Assembly: GCA_037447605.1 (NCBI GenBank)
Contig: CM074809.1
Location: 3,128,158-3,192,157, forward strand
Direction: 5' to 3'
DNA from: Zygnema circumcarinatum
Taxonomy: Eukaryota > Streptophyta > Zygnematophyceae > Zygnematales > Zygnemataceae
DNA length: 64,000 nt
Shown here: in pieces, positions 21,969 to 33,044 of the stretch
Layout of the letters: the number at the start of each line of letters is the position of its first letter
Position numbering within the stretch: position 1 is the stretch's first letter
Notes under the pieces: model-generated
What the model was told of the DNA's origin: nothing
Database searches by the model: none
The model's input: only the letters and a program-made list of their open reading frames with translations
Position numbers and translations under genes: made by a program

Positions 21969-22727
21969 GGGGGAGTCAGACCTTGACCATCGCCCGCGGA
22001 ATTGAAAGATTCCGCCGGCGGAAAGGTATTGATTTCGATTGCAGAATTCGGGTCGGAAACCGCGGCTCCCCCCGAACCTGTCTGTCCCGTCCGTACTTCG
22101 AAATAGGTTACAAAAATGAGATAGGGTGGGTGTCCATCAGCGTTTTTTCGCCGACGTGGAGGTACAGGCGTAGTTTTGGAGGATGCTGTGGCGCCGTCGT
22201 GGCGCCGACTAGGACCGACGTGGAGGTACAGGCGTAGTTCCCCAAAACATACCCCCTGAAGTGAGTTTTGGGGAACTACGCCTGAGTTTTCCAATCGTGC
22301 GCCGCCGCGTGGCGTTGAAGATCCGTTCGAGATGCCACGGGGGTACGGCGGCCACGCTGGCGCACAGCCGCCAACGCGCGGTGACCGTAGGTCGGGGTGG
22401 CGGCACGCGACTGCCTGCCTGCCTGAACCCTAACCCTAACCCTAATCGCACGTACGGTAACCGCGGTGGGTCACGGTGGACGAGTAAGTGTGTCCACGTG
22501 GCGTCCGATGATTGGCTCGCGCGACCTTTGATGGAACCCGCAATTCTCCCTTCATGACTCTAATCCGATGTGGCGTTACAGGCAAACGCTGATGGACACC
22601 CACCCATACAGGCTCGGCGCTCGCCGCGCCTTTTCCACTTTTGGCGAAAAAGGCCTGCCGTACAAAGCAGAATTGGCCCGACGGGCTGGCGAAATTGATT
22701 TGGCGCTGGTCAAGGTCTGACTCCCCC
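21969..22727. mobile_element. 759-bp inverted-repeat DNA element (MITE-like) flanked by TA
   Basis: The ends are perfect 21-bp inverted repeats at 21969-21989 (starting GGGGGAGTCAGACC) and 22707-22727, each bordered by TA (21967-21968 and 22728-22729). Inside are a perfect 22-bp inverted pair (22124-22145 and 22584-22605) and a 20-bp-arm hairpin with a 16-bp loop (22229-22248 and 22265-22284). No transposase frame is seen, so it would be non-autonomous. A TA duplication is typical of Tc1/mariner-type transposition. The ends do not look like the Stowaway consensus that I know. Confidence 0.75.
22427..22445 (+). repeat. Short interstitial telomere-like repeat (CCCTAA)n
   Basis: Three adjoining CCCTAA-type units (AACCCTAACCCTAACCCTAA) lie inside the inverted-repeat element. 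Similar short tracts occur near 25436-25446 and 45569-45595. Confidence 0.6.
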
Positions 22728-22729
22728 TA

Positions 22730-23480
22730 TTGCATTAGATGCATGCCGTGGCCATAACCTGCTGAGATTGATGGCGTGAACATTGCAAGCGCAGGCTGAG
22801 GGAGGAAGAACAATGCCACAAGAAGAAAAGTGAATACAAGTCTAATCAAGGATAACGCAAACTTTCATTGAACTCAGTCTGATCACGTTATAGTGACTGT
22901 GTCGGTCCCCACATATTTGTGTCACTATATCGGTAATGACCCGTTTGTCATTTCACATTTATAGTAACAATGTTATTAGATATGTTTTTCCGTGTATCCG
23001 TACGCCTTAGATACCGTACACTGTACTTTTTGGGCAGTCGTCACGTGGGTAGGTGTGTACGAACCCTAGTTAGCATGTGTACGGACAAGTTGATATGTAC
23101 GGTCAAGTCGATATCTGACGGTATTAGTCGATAATGTGTACGGTCGTAATATATTTGTAACGCATATTCCAATACGTGGGTGGATAATATCGACATTTTG
23201 AATATATAGTACCAATCAGGGTTTTTCAACGTCATTATTTCCGTAATGGCGTCACTACTGGCGCAGGATCTGCAGTGGTGCAATTCCGTTCCCGGAAAAA
23301 AAGTCAGTATATACATGCTGTTCTTATAAACAGTGTCACTATAACGTGATTAGACTGTACAATGTCTCATGCTTCTATAGCTACAGTACTTACATACATT
23401 GTGGCTAGCGCTACGCGACAAAACTTAGTGACAACAAATTTGGGCCTGCTAGTGGTTTCTCCGCTCGTCGCCGGCCGACT
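22730..23480. other. Intergenic, AT-rich
   Basis: No supportable gene. The ends may include more of the degraded copia element. A CCGTACACTGTACTTT stretch around 23014-23030 recurs near 43872-43888. Confidence 0.35.
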
Positions 23481-23486
23481 TTTATC

Positions 23487-23602
23487 CACGTGGCAGCAGC
23501 GCATCCGGCCATGTGGACCTTACAGATTCCACGTGGAGCTCTATCGCGTCGCCACGTGGCACACGTATTAAAAACGGACGAGCGTCCTCTGCGCGACACG
23601 TG
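23487..23602 (+). promoter_or_regulatory. Cluster of four G-box/ABRE motifs
   Basis: CACGTG occurs at 23487-23492, 23530-23535, 23553-23558 and 23597-23602, each followed by G, most as CACGTGGC. Four copies within 116 bp, ending about 95 bp before the start codon at 23699, strongly suggest ABA/bZIP control. ATTAAAA near 23567 may act as the TATA box. Confidence 0.75.
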
Positions 23603-23698
23603 GCAACATTTAAATGACGCGTCGCTCCAGTTTCAGGAGGGAGTGAGGGAGGGAGCAGAGAGAGAAGTGGGGGAAGGAAGTGAGCAGGAGGAGCAGCA

Positions 23699-24775
23699 AT
23701 GGCTGCTTTGGCGAGGCAGGCGCTGAGCAGGGTTACGAGGCAGCCATGTCTCCGCGGCAGGTGAGGATGACGCTGGAGACTTTGCAGCTATTGGTTGTTC
23801 TTTGTCCGCTTTGTATTTGAGGAACTAGATGGATGGCCCATGTAGTGAGCCATATACAGCGGATGTGTTATTGTATTACGAATCTACTATAGGAGTGTCG
23901 TCATGAAGGACGTAAGAGCACCCTTAAGGAACACTGCATGGGAGGAAATTTTACTGGGCTGCATCAAAGGCATGATATGTTTCAAACTTACAAGAGACTT
24001 GAACTCAATTGCACGTCTCCTGCATGCATTTGGATGCGATGAAACTATGTCAATTTTTTGTAATGAAGGTGACCAAGTTATTGAACTCACTTCAGGCATC
24101 GGCCATCACTGCTTTCCTTCCACTTTCAGGTGTCTGCTTGGCAGCAAACGCTGCACTACTATTAGTCATTTTTTTCTTACACCAATCTGGCCGTGTCATG
24201 TTATGTGCGCAGGAATGTGAGAGAAATACATCATACGTACATAATGAAGCATGCGAGTGAAAGGGTGGATGAGAATTATGATCCAGTTCTAGCAGAAGTG
24301 AAGGATCCAAGCCATCCATATCCCGGAGTGGGGCCGGTAAAGGGACCTCAGCTTGATCCTGCGGTGAAGGGAGACACGCCAGACGACTCACGCGGCGGCG
24401 AGCTTCACTGGGCGGAGCCAAAGGAGCACACGATGCAGAAGGCTGAAGAGATAACGAGGCAGACCTGGGAAACAGGAGCGCTGAAGGTATTCTTTCAAGC
24501 TGTTTCCACGTGATGCCTATTTGGGGACGAGGGAGTTCAATATTTTATGCTTTCGAGCATTATATATATTGAAATGTTAGCATCTGACAAATGTCTCGGT
24601 TACGCCTGCCGGCTTTAATGGCTCCAGACTGCTTCATTAGTGCGGCTCTGCATAGACCATTTCCTCCCTTGGTTGGCAATGCAGGACTTGTTTCTGATTG
24701 CAAAGTGCTGACCTTTTTCTTCCTTCTGATTATTGGCTTTCTCAGGATGCAAGACCGCTGGAACCCGAAAATTAA
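23699..24775 (+). CDS. Small hydrophilic, probably mitochondrial LEA-like protein
   Basis: Three exons: 23699-23760, 24213-24486 and 24746-24775, 121 residues. The N-terminus MAALARQALSRVTRQPCLRG is an Arg-rich, acid-free amphipathic sequence like a mitochondrial presequence. The rest is highly polar (YDPVLAEVKDPSHPYPGVGP, DTPDDSRGGELHWAEPKEHT) and ends WETGALK-DARPLEPEN. No cysteine or hydrophobic core is seen after the leader. I do not recognise a named family; disorder plus a G-box promoter suggests a desiccation protectant. The gene at 26754-28252 begins with a very similar leader (MAALGRAVLRSAWRERAAER) and splits it with an intron at nearly the same codon and the same phase. Confidence 0.65.
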
Positions 24776-26753
24776 GCAGTCAGGCCAATAAGAAAATGAA
24801 GAGCTTGGCTCGTGCAGCTTTTTCAGTAGTGCTCAGAGCTTCTATTCGGTGTCAAGATAGATAGAAAGTGTCTTTTGCCGTGCCATATGCGTGTGCAGTA
24901 TCCACCATATATGGAATTGTTTAGCTTTTGTTCGCCTGCGTTTTGATGGAAGTTCGGCAGATTGAGGGTCGGAGGGCTTTGATACATAAGAATGTTTGTA
25001 CTTTACACTATGTACGTTATTCTGTATACTTCTGGCATAAACCATTCCAGCCGTGTTGACGCCAGTCATCATGTTGTAAACATTTTTCAGTTTCGTAAAT
25101 TGGTAGTGATTTCCCATCATGAAACGCTTAAGTGCATGTTCATGAGATCACCCGCCCTGACATATGGTAATGCAAATCATTTGGGTGTAGGATCTCAGCA
25201 AGAGATTTAACTACGGCGTTACTTCAAGCAGCTCCTTTCAAAGAGAGCCAATCACAAAACTTAGCTCTCTGTTTCTGCAATCTTTTGGAAGTGTATCGAC
25301 GAGTTCGGCCCTTTCCTCAGAAGAGAATTCTGACAGAGAGGTGCTGTATCCCCCGTCAGCAGAGGAGGATATTGGCTTTGTCGATGAGGAGATTTGGTCG
25401 GGGGAGCATATCGGATCCGAGGCCAGCGGAAAGGCTAACCCTAACCCTCCTCCCTGTGAAATAAACGTTTCTGAGGAGGGAGATTGGGTGTGGTGGCATC
25501 AAAATCGTTGCGGTTTCCCTAACCATTTTGGCATCTACTCGAAGAAAGGCCTTTTCGGCAGGAAACCAACAACTTGGAGTGAAGCAACAAGAGAAGACTT
25601 TCCTTGAGGAAAGCTTCTGCAATTTGTCGCCAAGCATATTGTCAGACTTGGAACCTGGCTTCGCTAACCATTTGGAAAAGGTATCCTGGTCGAGCTTAAA
25701 CTTGCTGCTAAAGAAGCATGAGCTGGAATAAAACATGTTATGTCTCATTTTTAGGGTATTTTGTTGAACAGAGGGCAGGTCTCGGGTACGTTTAGCGTTT
25801 CATCATACTTTTACATCAGCAATGCATGATGTGTGTGAAGCATTTGCTGCAATTCCTGCTTTGCTTTACTTTTGTACTGCTCGTCCCTGAACAGGTTGGG
25901 TCCGCGTTGACTCCTCATATCATCGATAGTTTTCTTTCTTCCAGAAGCTGAAGAGTCAAAACGCTTTGTTAATTTGCACTGCTTGACACAGTAGCTCGTA
26001 AGTCAATAAAGGCATCCCTTCTCAACAGAGTGCTATGGAGAAAACTACAGAACACCATATTCGATTGATGCACTTGATTTTGTTAGTGCGAAATTTATAA
26101 ACTTCGTTTTCAATTTGAGGGCGCGTTTCAATCCTTCACGAGTAATCCAAGCGCTTGTACAAGCTACATATAAGTTACGCTGGGCCTTCAAACGTTTTAG
26201 TTGTCTGCCTGATGTTTACTCGGTGAAGGTGCGTTCCAAGCAGTTAAATAGGAAGAGACATTTTTCCGAGCTTTTGCAGCGCTTGTATAAAGACGGGTAA
26301 CTCATGGTACCAAGCTGCCATGTTGGACTTGAGAGTGGAGACGAAAGCTAGGAGCCTTTAATCCGATCGCATTTTCATCTTTGTGTGTGCCCATTCAATT
26401 ATAACAAAGGTAACACTCAATTCTTGAAAGCTTAATTAGTACAGAAATCTCATTTGAATTCCTGTGAGTGCATTTTACAGAAAATGCCGCCAACGATTGT
26501 TTGTTTTTTTTTACAAACTTGGCATGTCCACTTTGTTTCTATCGTACAAATTCGAAAGCTTTGTCAATGGGTTCGGTTCCGCTACAAACACCAGCTCTAA
26601 CACACCGTTAACGAGAGAGCTCTCATGCAGTCACTTCCCGTATATGAACACGAATCACACCCATCTCCTGCAACAGTGAGAAATCTCCAAATGTGACCCC
26701 AGAGACGCAGCTGCTTTTCAAGTTCCTCACGCTAAAAGCTCTGTCATGTTGCT
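24776..26753. other. Intergenic between two convergent LEA-like genes
   Basis: No gene can be supported. A + frame at 25341-25607 is acidic and overlaps a telomere-like GCTAACCCTAACCC tract at 25434-25447; it has no recognisable domain and no splice context. Confidence 0.4.
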
Positions 26754-28252
26754 TCAGGTCGAAACTCCCGACTGGGAGTCCCTATCTCGGGGAGCTTCAC
26801 CACTGGAAGCAACTCCTGCTTCAGCATGACGACCATGCTCCTTCTGCGCCACGGGCTCTCCTTGCTCGCCCCTCTCATAGTCACGAGCACGGGGAAAGTC
26901 AGTTGGCTCGTCCACCTTGTGAGCGTCTTCAGTCCACTCTGGCGGGGCATTTCCTACTCTGAAATTGGACAAGGCAAGGCAGGCGACAGTCAGTGCAAGA
27001 ATAGAGGCGCAAAAAGCGTGCCTTTAAATCCACTGCAGTAAAGCGGTTGTCCTCTACATCAGACCCAGTCTTGCTGATGGTCTACGAACATCTTCACATT
27101 GTTCACAACAACATTGGCTTCCCCATTTATCGCTCGTTCAGTAGGAACGGCGCCACTCCCTGCATAGGAAGCTTTATACTTTTCACTCCCAGGGTAAACG
27201 TCAAGCAATCTGTAGGCAGGGCAGGGGCTCACCTTCCTATAGCGCCGCCAACAGCTGCTTCACCATAAATCTGTCCAAATCCTTCATCAGTCGAGCGTGT
27301 AGCATACGCCTCTCCATATGAATCTGACATGTCTGTGGTGTATCCTTCTTTGGTTTCGGTAGCAACAGCATTCGAGGGCTGCCTAAGCTGCTGCGTACTA
27401 TCACCAGATTCAACCGCATCGCCATAACGCTGGCCCATGCCTTCCTCTGATGACCTTGTTGCGTAATCCGAGCCATACGCTTCATCCATGTCTGGCTTGA
27501 CACCAGCATTTTCGGCCATACCTCTCACCTGCAAAATGCGCAAAAGCCATATTGGACCTGCATTTTGCAGAAGACGCAAGTTCATGTGGACTGATCTTCC
27601 AACTTTCACTTTTCACTGCACTTTGCGTCAACGCGCCTGTTGCAGTTCTATCTCACTGTGCTACTTCTTAACAAAAGATAACTGAGAGAAGAATTAGCGG
27701 TTGGCATCATGGGTTTGCAACACATGTTCAAGGTTGAAAAAGTAAATATTCACCGTCAGCTTAAAGCTTTGCCGTAACTCTTCAATCGATGCGATTTCTG
27801 GACGTTTCCCAAAACCTGCTATCTGTAGTCTCCTGCAAGAGGGGGAAAATGTGGCAGAGTTCAGCCCACCCCTTCTTTGGCCTTCACAGCAGTTCCTGCG
27901 ATAAAATTATCACAGCGCAAAATCAATCATGCCCTAACTACCATAGACCAGAAATTAGGCACATATTAATTAAAAAAAAATACCAAATTTGCAGAACAAT
28001 AGCAGCACCAGCAGCCAGCTCCAGTACTAGCGCCCAGGTACGCAGTTACACGGCAAAGACGACCGAAAAGACAGAAGAATCTCTCAAAATCTCGAGCTGT
28101 TTTCCAGAATTGCGAGGTTTCACAGCCACTGCAAGAGCGGCGACAGGACGAAGCTAGCCCCCCCTCTCACCAGAGACAGAAATCCATCCTCACCTCTCAG
28201 CAGCCCGCTCCCGCCAGGCGCTCCTGAGCACCGCCCTGCCCAGCGCCGCCAT
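26754..28252 (-). CDS. Hydrophilic, probably mitochondrial LEA-like protein with internal repeat
   Basis: Proposed exons: 28252-28194, 27523-27233 and 26958-26754, about 184 residues. The leader MAALGRAVLRSAWRERAAER is a typical mitochondrial presequence. The mature part is polar and holds a duplicated 25-residue motif: AYGSDYATRSSEEGMGQRYG, then SYGEAYATRSTDEGFGQIYG. The C-terminal exon is rich in Glu, Asp, Arg and Gly (RARDYERGEQGEPVAQKEH). The acceptor for exon 2 was placed at the second AG of CAGGTGAG because the first AG would give a stop; a missed small exon is the alternative. Convergent with the gene at 23699. The promoter is full of G-boxes. Confidence 0.6.
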
Positions 28253-28396
28253 GCTCTCCCTCCCTCCAGCTGCAGCCTCTCTCTCTCTCTCTCGCTGCCA
28301 GGGCCTGCCAGGCCGCGCGTGCGAGGTTCGAGCGTGCGAGCCCGCGCCCTCCTCGTGCCAAGTGGCGAAGCGCTCGAGTGCCACATGGCACGCCCG

Positions 28397-28496
28397 TGAC
28401 GTGGCCCACGGCGCTTGCAGTCGCGTGACATGGCACGCGCCCATGCAGAGGAGTGCGCCACGTGGCACGTGTGCATGCAGAACAGGGCGCCACGTG
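28397..28496 (-). promoter_or_regulatory. G-box/ABRE and RY cluster upstream of the gene at 28252
   Basis: TGACGTGGC near 28397-28405, CACGTG at 28459-28464, 28466-28471 and 28491-28496, and RY cores CATGCA at 28443-28448 and 28474-28479 lie 145-245 bp before the start. This is denser than at the Em genes and suggests strong ABA and ABI3-type control. Confidence 0.75.
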
Positions 28497-28544
28497 GCAC
28501 AAAAAAACCAGACCAAAATGAGTATCGCGCAAGTCAGGGGAAAG

Positions 28545-28700
28545 CGTTGGATCAACCATTGGAAACGCTCGGTACCCGGCCAACGATTGGCAATTGGATT
28601 GTTTTGTTGGCAACCATTGGCAATGGTTGCCAAAGTTCAATGGTTGCTAGCCATTCGATGGATTCGATGGTTGCGAACCATTTCATTCGCGAAGGCCTCG
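28545..28700. repeat. Region of short inverted CCATTGG/CCAATGG motifs
   Basis: CAACCATTGG, CCAACGATTGG and CAATGGTTGCC-type motifs alternate on both strands, and TTTCATTCGCGAAG occurs twice (about 28681 and 28732). The stretch can fold back on itself in several registers. It lies between two divergent genes. Confidence 0.45.
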
Positions 28701-28974
28701 CCATCGTGAGTTCAATGAAATTTTCCCCCCATTTCATTCGCGAAGCGTTTTCTGATAGAAAGGTCACGTGTTTGCGAGGCTACAAAGCTTCTAAAAAAGG
28801 AAAATTGAAGGGGAAATTTGGGTGCAAGGGTTGTTGGGAATTTTGTTTTGTGAGTTATGCAAAAACCAATTGGTCGATGGTCCCTTAGGGCGCCCAGGCC
28901 TTCGATAAAGTCACAGTAGGTGAAAGCTTGGCTTTGAAGGTGAGCCGCAAGGACGGAGGAGACAGTGGGAGGTG

Positions 28975-31900
28975 ATGTGCGCTCTTATGGCGGTGAAGGC
29001 TGGGCGAGCTTTTGATGTTTTTAGGGCTTGCAGCGCATACGATCTGAAGAGTATCGCTGTGGTCGGCACTTGGCAAAGGATGCATTTCCATCTCAGAGAT
29101 AGGGACTTAGCGTTCCTTCAAGCAGGCTGCAAGCGATCGTCAAACTCTCCTGCTTTCCTTCACGAGAGCGCTTTTATAGGGGATATCTGCGCACCTGCGA
29201 TAAGGCACACAGCGAAGCGGAAGATACTTGCTGAATTGTCTCCGAGTAGAAGGTAGTCTTCACGCATGCCCTCTAGTGAAACCATAAAACCACTTGAGGC
29301 GAGCAATGTGGAAAGCATCTTCTTGCGTTTGAGAGGTTCCTTTGAATGGAGTGCAGGGGGACCCTTTCACAAGAGCTGACCTCATTTCAAGTCGTGATTG
29401 CATTTCTCTTGTCTTGCAGCTCTTTCAAGTATTCAAGGCTTTCTCCAAGTGGCATTGTCCAGCTACCTCCACGCGTCGAGCACTTGATTCTGGATAGGCG
29501 GGGGCTGGCAGTTGACGTCCTTTCAACAATGTTGGATTTGCCAAGCGAGTGTGTATATCCAACCGCATGTGCATTGCTCTATTTACTGATCGTCTTCATG
29601 AATGCAAAATATTTGATTTGATTGTTTTTGTTGTAAATACGTCTTTCTGAGTACTCGCATGCGTTTATTTCCAGGTATGTTGAAGATCTTATTAGGTTCG
29701 GCGCAGTTTATTACTCGCCAATCCCTCCGCCTCCTCCGGCTCATGCTGGAGCTCACATCCATGCTGCCTACAAAGCATTACCAGAATCTCCTCTTCTGGC
29801 TGCGGCATTAGCCAGAAAACGGGTCAGGAAAGGTGATCCTTCGTGATTATTCTCGTTCGTGATTATTTGTTCAAGCAAGTATGTGGAGGAACCGTAGTTA
29901 ATTTTTTTTTGAACCGACACTATATGTATTGGAAGTGGTGGTAAGAAACAAGGGAGAACACGGGATAGTAATGACGAATGTTGTTGATGATGTTGTGAAT
30001 TGCTTGTTTGAGCACGTGGCCACCTTGTTTTCAGGTTTGGTTCACCATTGAGGAGAGAGCTGACCTAGGGATCTTCTTGCAACACTCAGTCTCACAGAAA
30101 GGAGGGCGCATTCCCGTGTCAGTAGACTCCCTCGGTGAAGGGTTACATCCTATTATGAAGCCAACATTGGGGCAGAAGCCACAAAGGGTGAAATCCCTCG
30201 ACTTGAAGGTCGAGGCTGGTGGCTATGTCCGCGTTCATGTGAACCCTAAGCGATTTCCTGGGTATGAGTGAGGTGATCTTATGGCCCTTAGTTTTTCAGA
30301 ATTTCAATGCCCTTCTGCGTATGCATTCCCATCCTGGCTTGTTGAAGTTTTTTCAGTATTCAGCTACTGAAGATGATGTGAACCCAATCATCAATAGTTT
30401 GCAGTGATGAGTCTGGTGGTTGTGGGTACGATGCAAGAACTTGGATTGGAAGGATGCTTGTGACAAACAGCCCATATCGTTTCGTGCATGCAGGTGCTAC
30501 AGCGTTGATTGGGCATCCACATTGTTGGTGAATACATCAGATTATGTTGTCATTAACAAGCCTGCAGGAATTCCAGTAGGTGATTTTCCCGGATATCCTT
30601 CATGTCAACGGAAGGTTAATCATCCACTCATTGGATGAAAGTGCATACAACCTATGTCTTGAGATTATTGAAGTATTCATCGAAGGACATTCTTTCCCTT
30701 GTTCCTTTCGTTAGCCTGAGGTTGTTTCACTTTTTCTTGACAGGTAGGGGGAACAGTTGACAATCAGGTGGAGAATTGCATTTCCTTTGCTGCAAGGGCA
30801 GTAGGGTTGACGGAGCCCTTATGGCCCACTCATCAGCTGGACACATGTACGCAGGGCTGGTAAGAATTGAACGCCCTCGCGCATTTTTTGCCTTTTCTTT
30901 GCAACTTTTCTGGAGAAAAACGAAGTGTCAAAATGTCTTTGTCGGCTGAACCCTATGTCCCGTTTGAACCAACGGTGCAGTATGGTAAACCCTGCAAGTA
31001 GAGAAACTAGACCAGAGCCAGACCAGCTAATAGAGCTTTGCTGCAATGCAACACAACAGATACCGATAGACACAGTACCAATCCTCTGTCAACTCTGTTT
31101 GGTCAGGGCTTGAATTCTTTTTTGTGGCGGTGCTACTTGGCAGTGTGGTATTGGCCAAAACGAAATCCTTTGCTGGACACTTCAACTCGCTGATGCGAGT
31201 GAGTCATTAGCCTCTCAACCCCTCCATTACTGCTTCCTGACCTTGAAGGCCGGGCGCCTGAGAATGAATTTTGCCCATGTATCTGCTTCGTGCTGCTCTG
31301 TCCACTTCAAGTGAAGTATTGGATATGTTGTCCCCCTTTCTCTCGTCTCTCCAACTTTCATTCTCGTCGCCCCTCATCTGTAATCTCATCTCTGTTATCT
31401 CTCATTTGTTGTTGTTTGTACTTTTTCTTCTCCGCCCCTTGTCCCCTCCCCCTCCCCTCGCCGCCCCCCTCCTTTACGTCAATAGTACCTGACTCTATAA
31501 GTAATCCGATAACTGAGAGCAAGTAGCCAAATCTAGGATTCAAACATGGCAGAAGATGGTTTCTGACGAGAGAAAGTTGCTCCATTGATGGCAGATTGCC
31601 TTATGCTGATCCAGAAAGTATGCAATGCCTGCCTTCAGGAGCGTAAAGTGAACAAGGCCTACCGTGCTCTGACGACATCACCCATAAATCCGGGGCGTTT
31701 AGTGCACTTCATGCGGCCAGGAAACTATGCCCCAAGAGTTGTCAGACAAGGTATGCTGCTGCTTTTTTGCCCATGTCCTTGGGAACCAATGTTTTGCAGA
31801 TAATCTTCCGGAGTCTTGAATGGTTATTTATTATAGACTACACATGATTTTCGAAATTCATCACCACGTACATTCACTCAGATTTTCGGGCTCTTGTCGG

Positions 31901-33044
31901 TTCTTTGTCAGTTCTTGGATGATCATTGGAACTAGTTTTGTTTTCCCTTTTCGTCTCCTTCATCTTTCCTTCCGTTTTTGCTCCTTGATTTCTGTCCTTC
32001 AGTTGGCGAAGGAGGCACTTCTGGGCTGTAGTTGGTTCTGTGTCCTTAACAGAAGAGTGCATTGTTGCCAAACATTAGCTTCGATGTTTCAACATTTCGT
32101 TCAAAAGGCAGTAATGTAAACTGCAAATGTCGATGCTCATATTCCGAGCTTTTGTCTTTTTTTTCTTTGGCTCCTTTTCTAGAACTTTTTGTCCTGCAGA
32201 CGTACAGAATGATTGGCAGCGGTGCGAGCTTGAGGTATTAGAGTGCTGCCACGTGGCATTACCGTCGGCTGCTGTCTTCAAGGAAGCAGATGTAGCAATG
32301 GCATTGTCGCCCCCAAGCCATGAGAGAGCGTTTGAATGCACTGTCCATCTCATTACAGGACGTACCCATCAGGTGGGTGATTGCAGATTGACTACTGCTC
32401 CAATACCGAGAATTGACATGTCGAATGAGCAACCAATGCAAAGGTGTCGAGGGAAGATGACTTGTTATGTTAGCTTGTTATGTGGCTGCTGCCTGCGTGC
32501 AGCTGTGAAAGACAACTTCCCTTCATTGTATTATGACTTTCTATACCGTGCAGTATCCTTCCTTCCGTCCTCCTACTACTATTGCACCTTATGAACTTAT
32601 TGATTCTGTTGCTTTGTGCAGCTAAGGGCACAGTTTGCCGACATTGGAGCACCACTGGTGGGTGATACCATGTATGTGCCTATAGCCATGGCATCCAAGT
32701 CATTCTGTGAAAGCCGGGACGGGGACGCACTGAATTCATCTCATTCCCTTCCACACAGTCAAGAGCAGGATGCTTTAAACGCACCTGATTCATTAAGGCC
32801 CGGATGTTTGATGTCACCTGCAAGCCCTGAGTTCCCATTTACGGAGGAATCCAAGCATGGAACGAGAGATCCGAGCGGTAACTGTGCAGAGCACACCTCT
32901 CAGAACGATTCTTTTGGGCAGCCCGCGGTATTTGGTGGGCCGGATCCTGAAGGCGCTGTGGGACTGCAGGCATGGAAAATTTCTTGGGAAGGGGGGCCAG
33001 GCGTCATTGAGGCACCCGATCCATGGTGGAGGAATTCTTCCTAG
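28975..33044 (+). CDS. RluA-type RNA pseudouridine synthase, organellar (plant PUS6-like)
   Basis: Ten exons with consistent phase: 28975-29252, 29420-29548, 29675-29822, 30035-30261, 30494-30575, 30744-30859, 31144-31198, 31639-31750, 32200-32372 and 32622-33044, 580 residues. Exon 1 encodes a basic leader, probably plastid or mitochondrial. Landmarks: VRVHVNPKRFPG (S4-like end), DYVVINKPAGIPVGGTVDN, THQLDTCTQGCVVLAKT with the catalytic Asp, RERKVNKAYRAL, ECTVHLITGRTHQLRAQF and GAPLVGDTMY. These define the RluA/RluD fold that turns uridine into pseudouridine in RNA. HQLD in place of the common HRLD fits the plant PUS5/6 branch as I remember it. Exon 8 starts at a weak acceptor (31638); one at 31614 would add eight residues. 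The last about 110 residues are a polar tail. Confidence 0.88.

Noticed and set aside
25341-25607. 88-codon acidic + frame
   Set aside because: It includes a telomere-like tract and has no domain, splice or family support.
27789-28157. 122-codon + frame ending in an Ala/Thr/Arg-rich stretch
   Set aside because: It lies in the first intron of the minus-strand LEA-like gene and has no domain or matching splice context.
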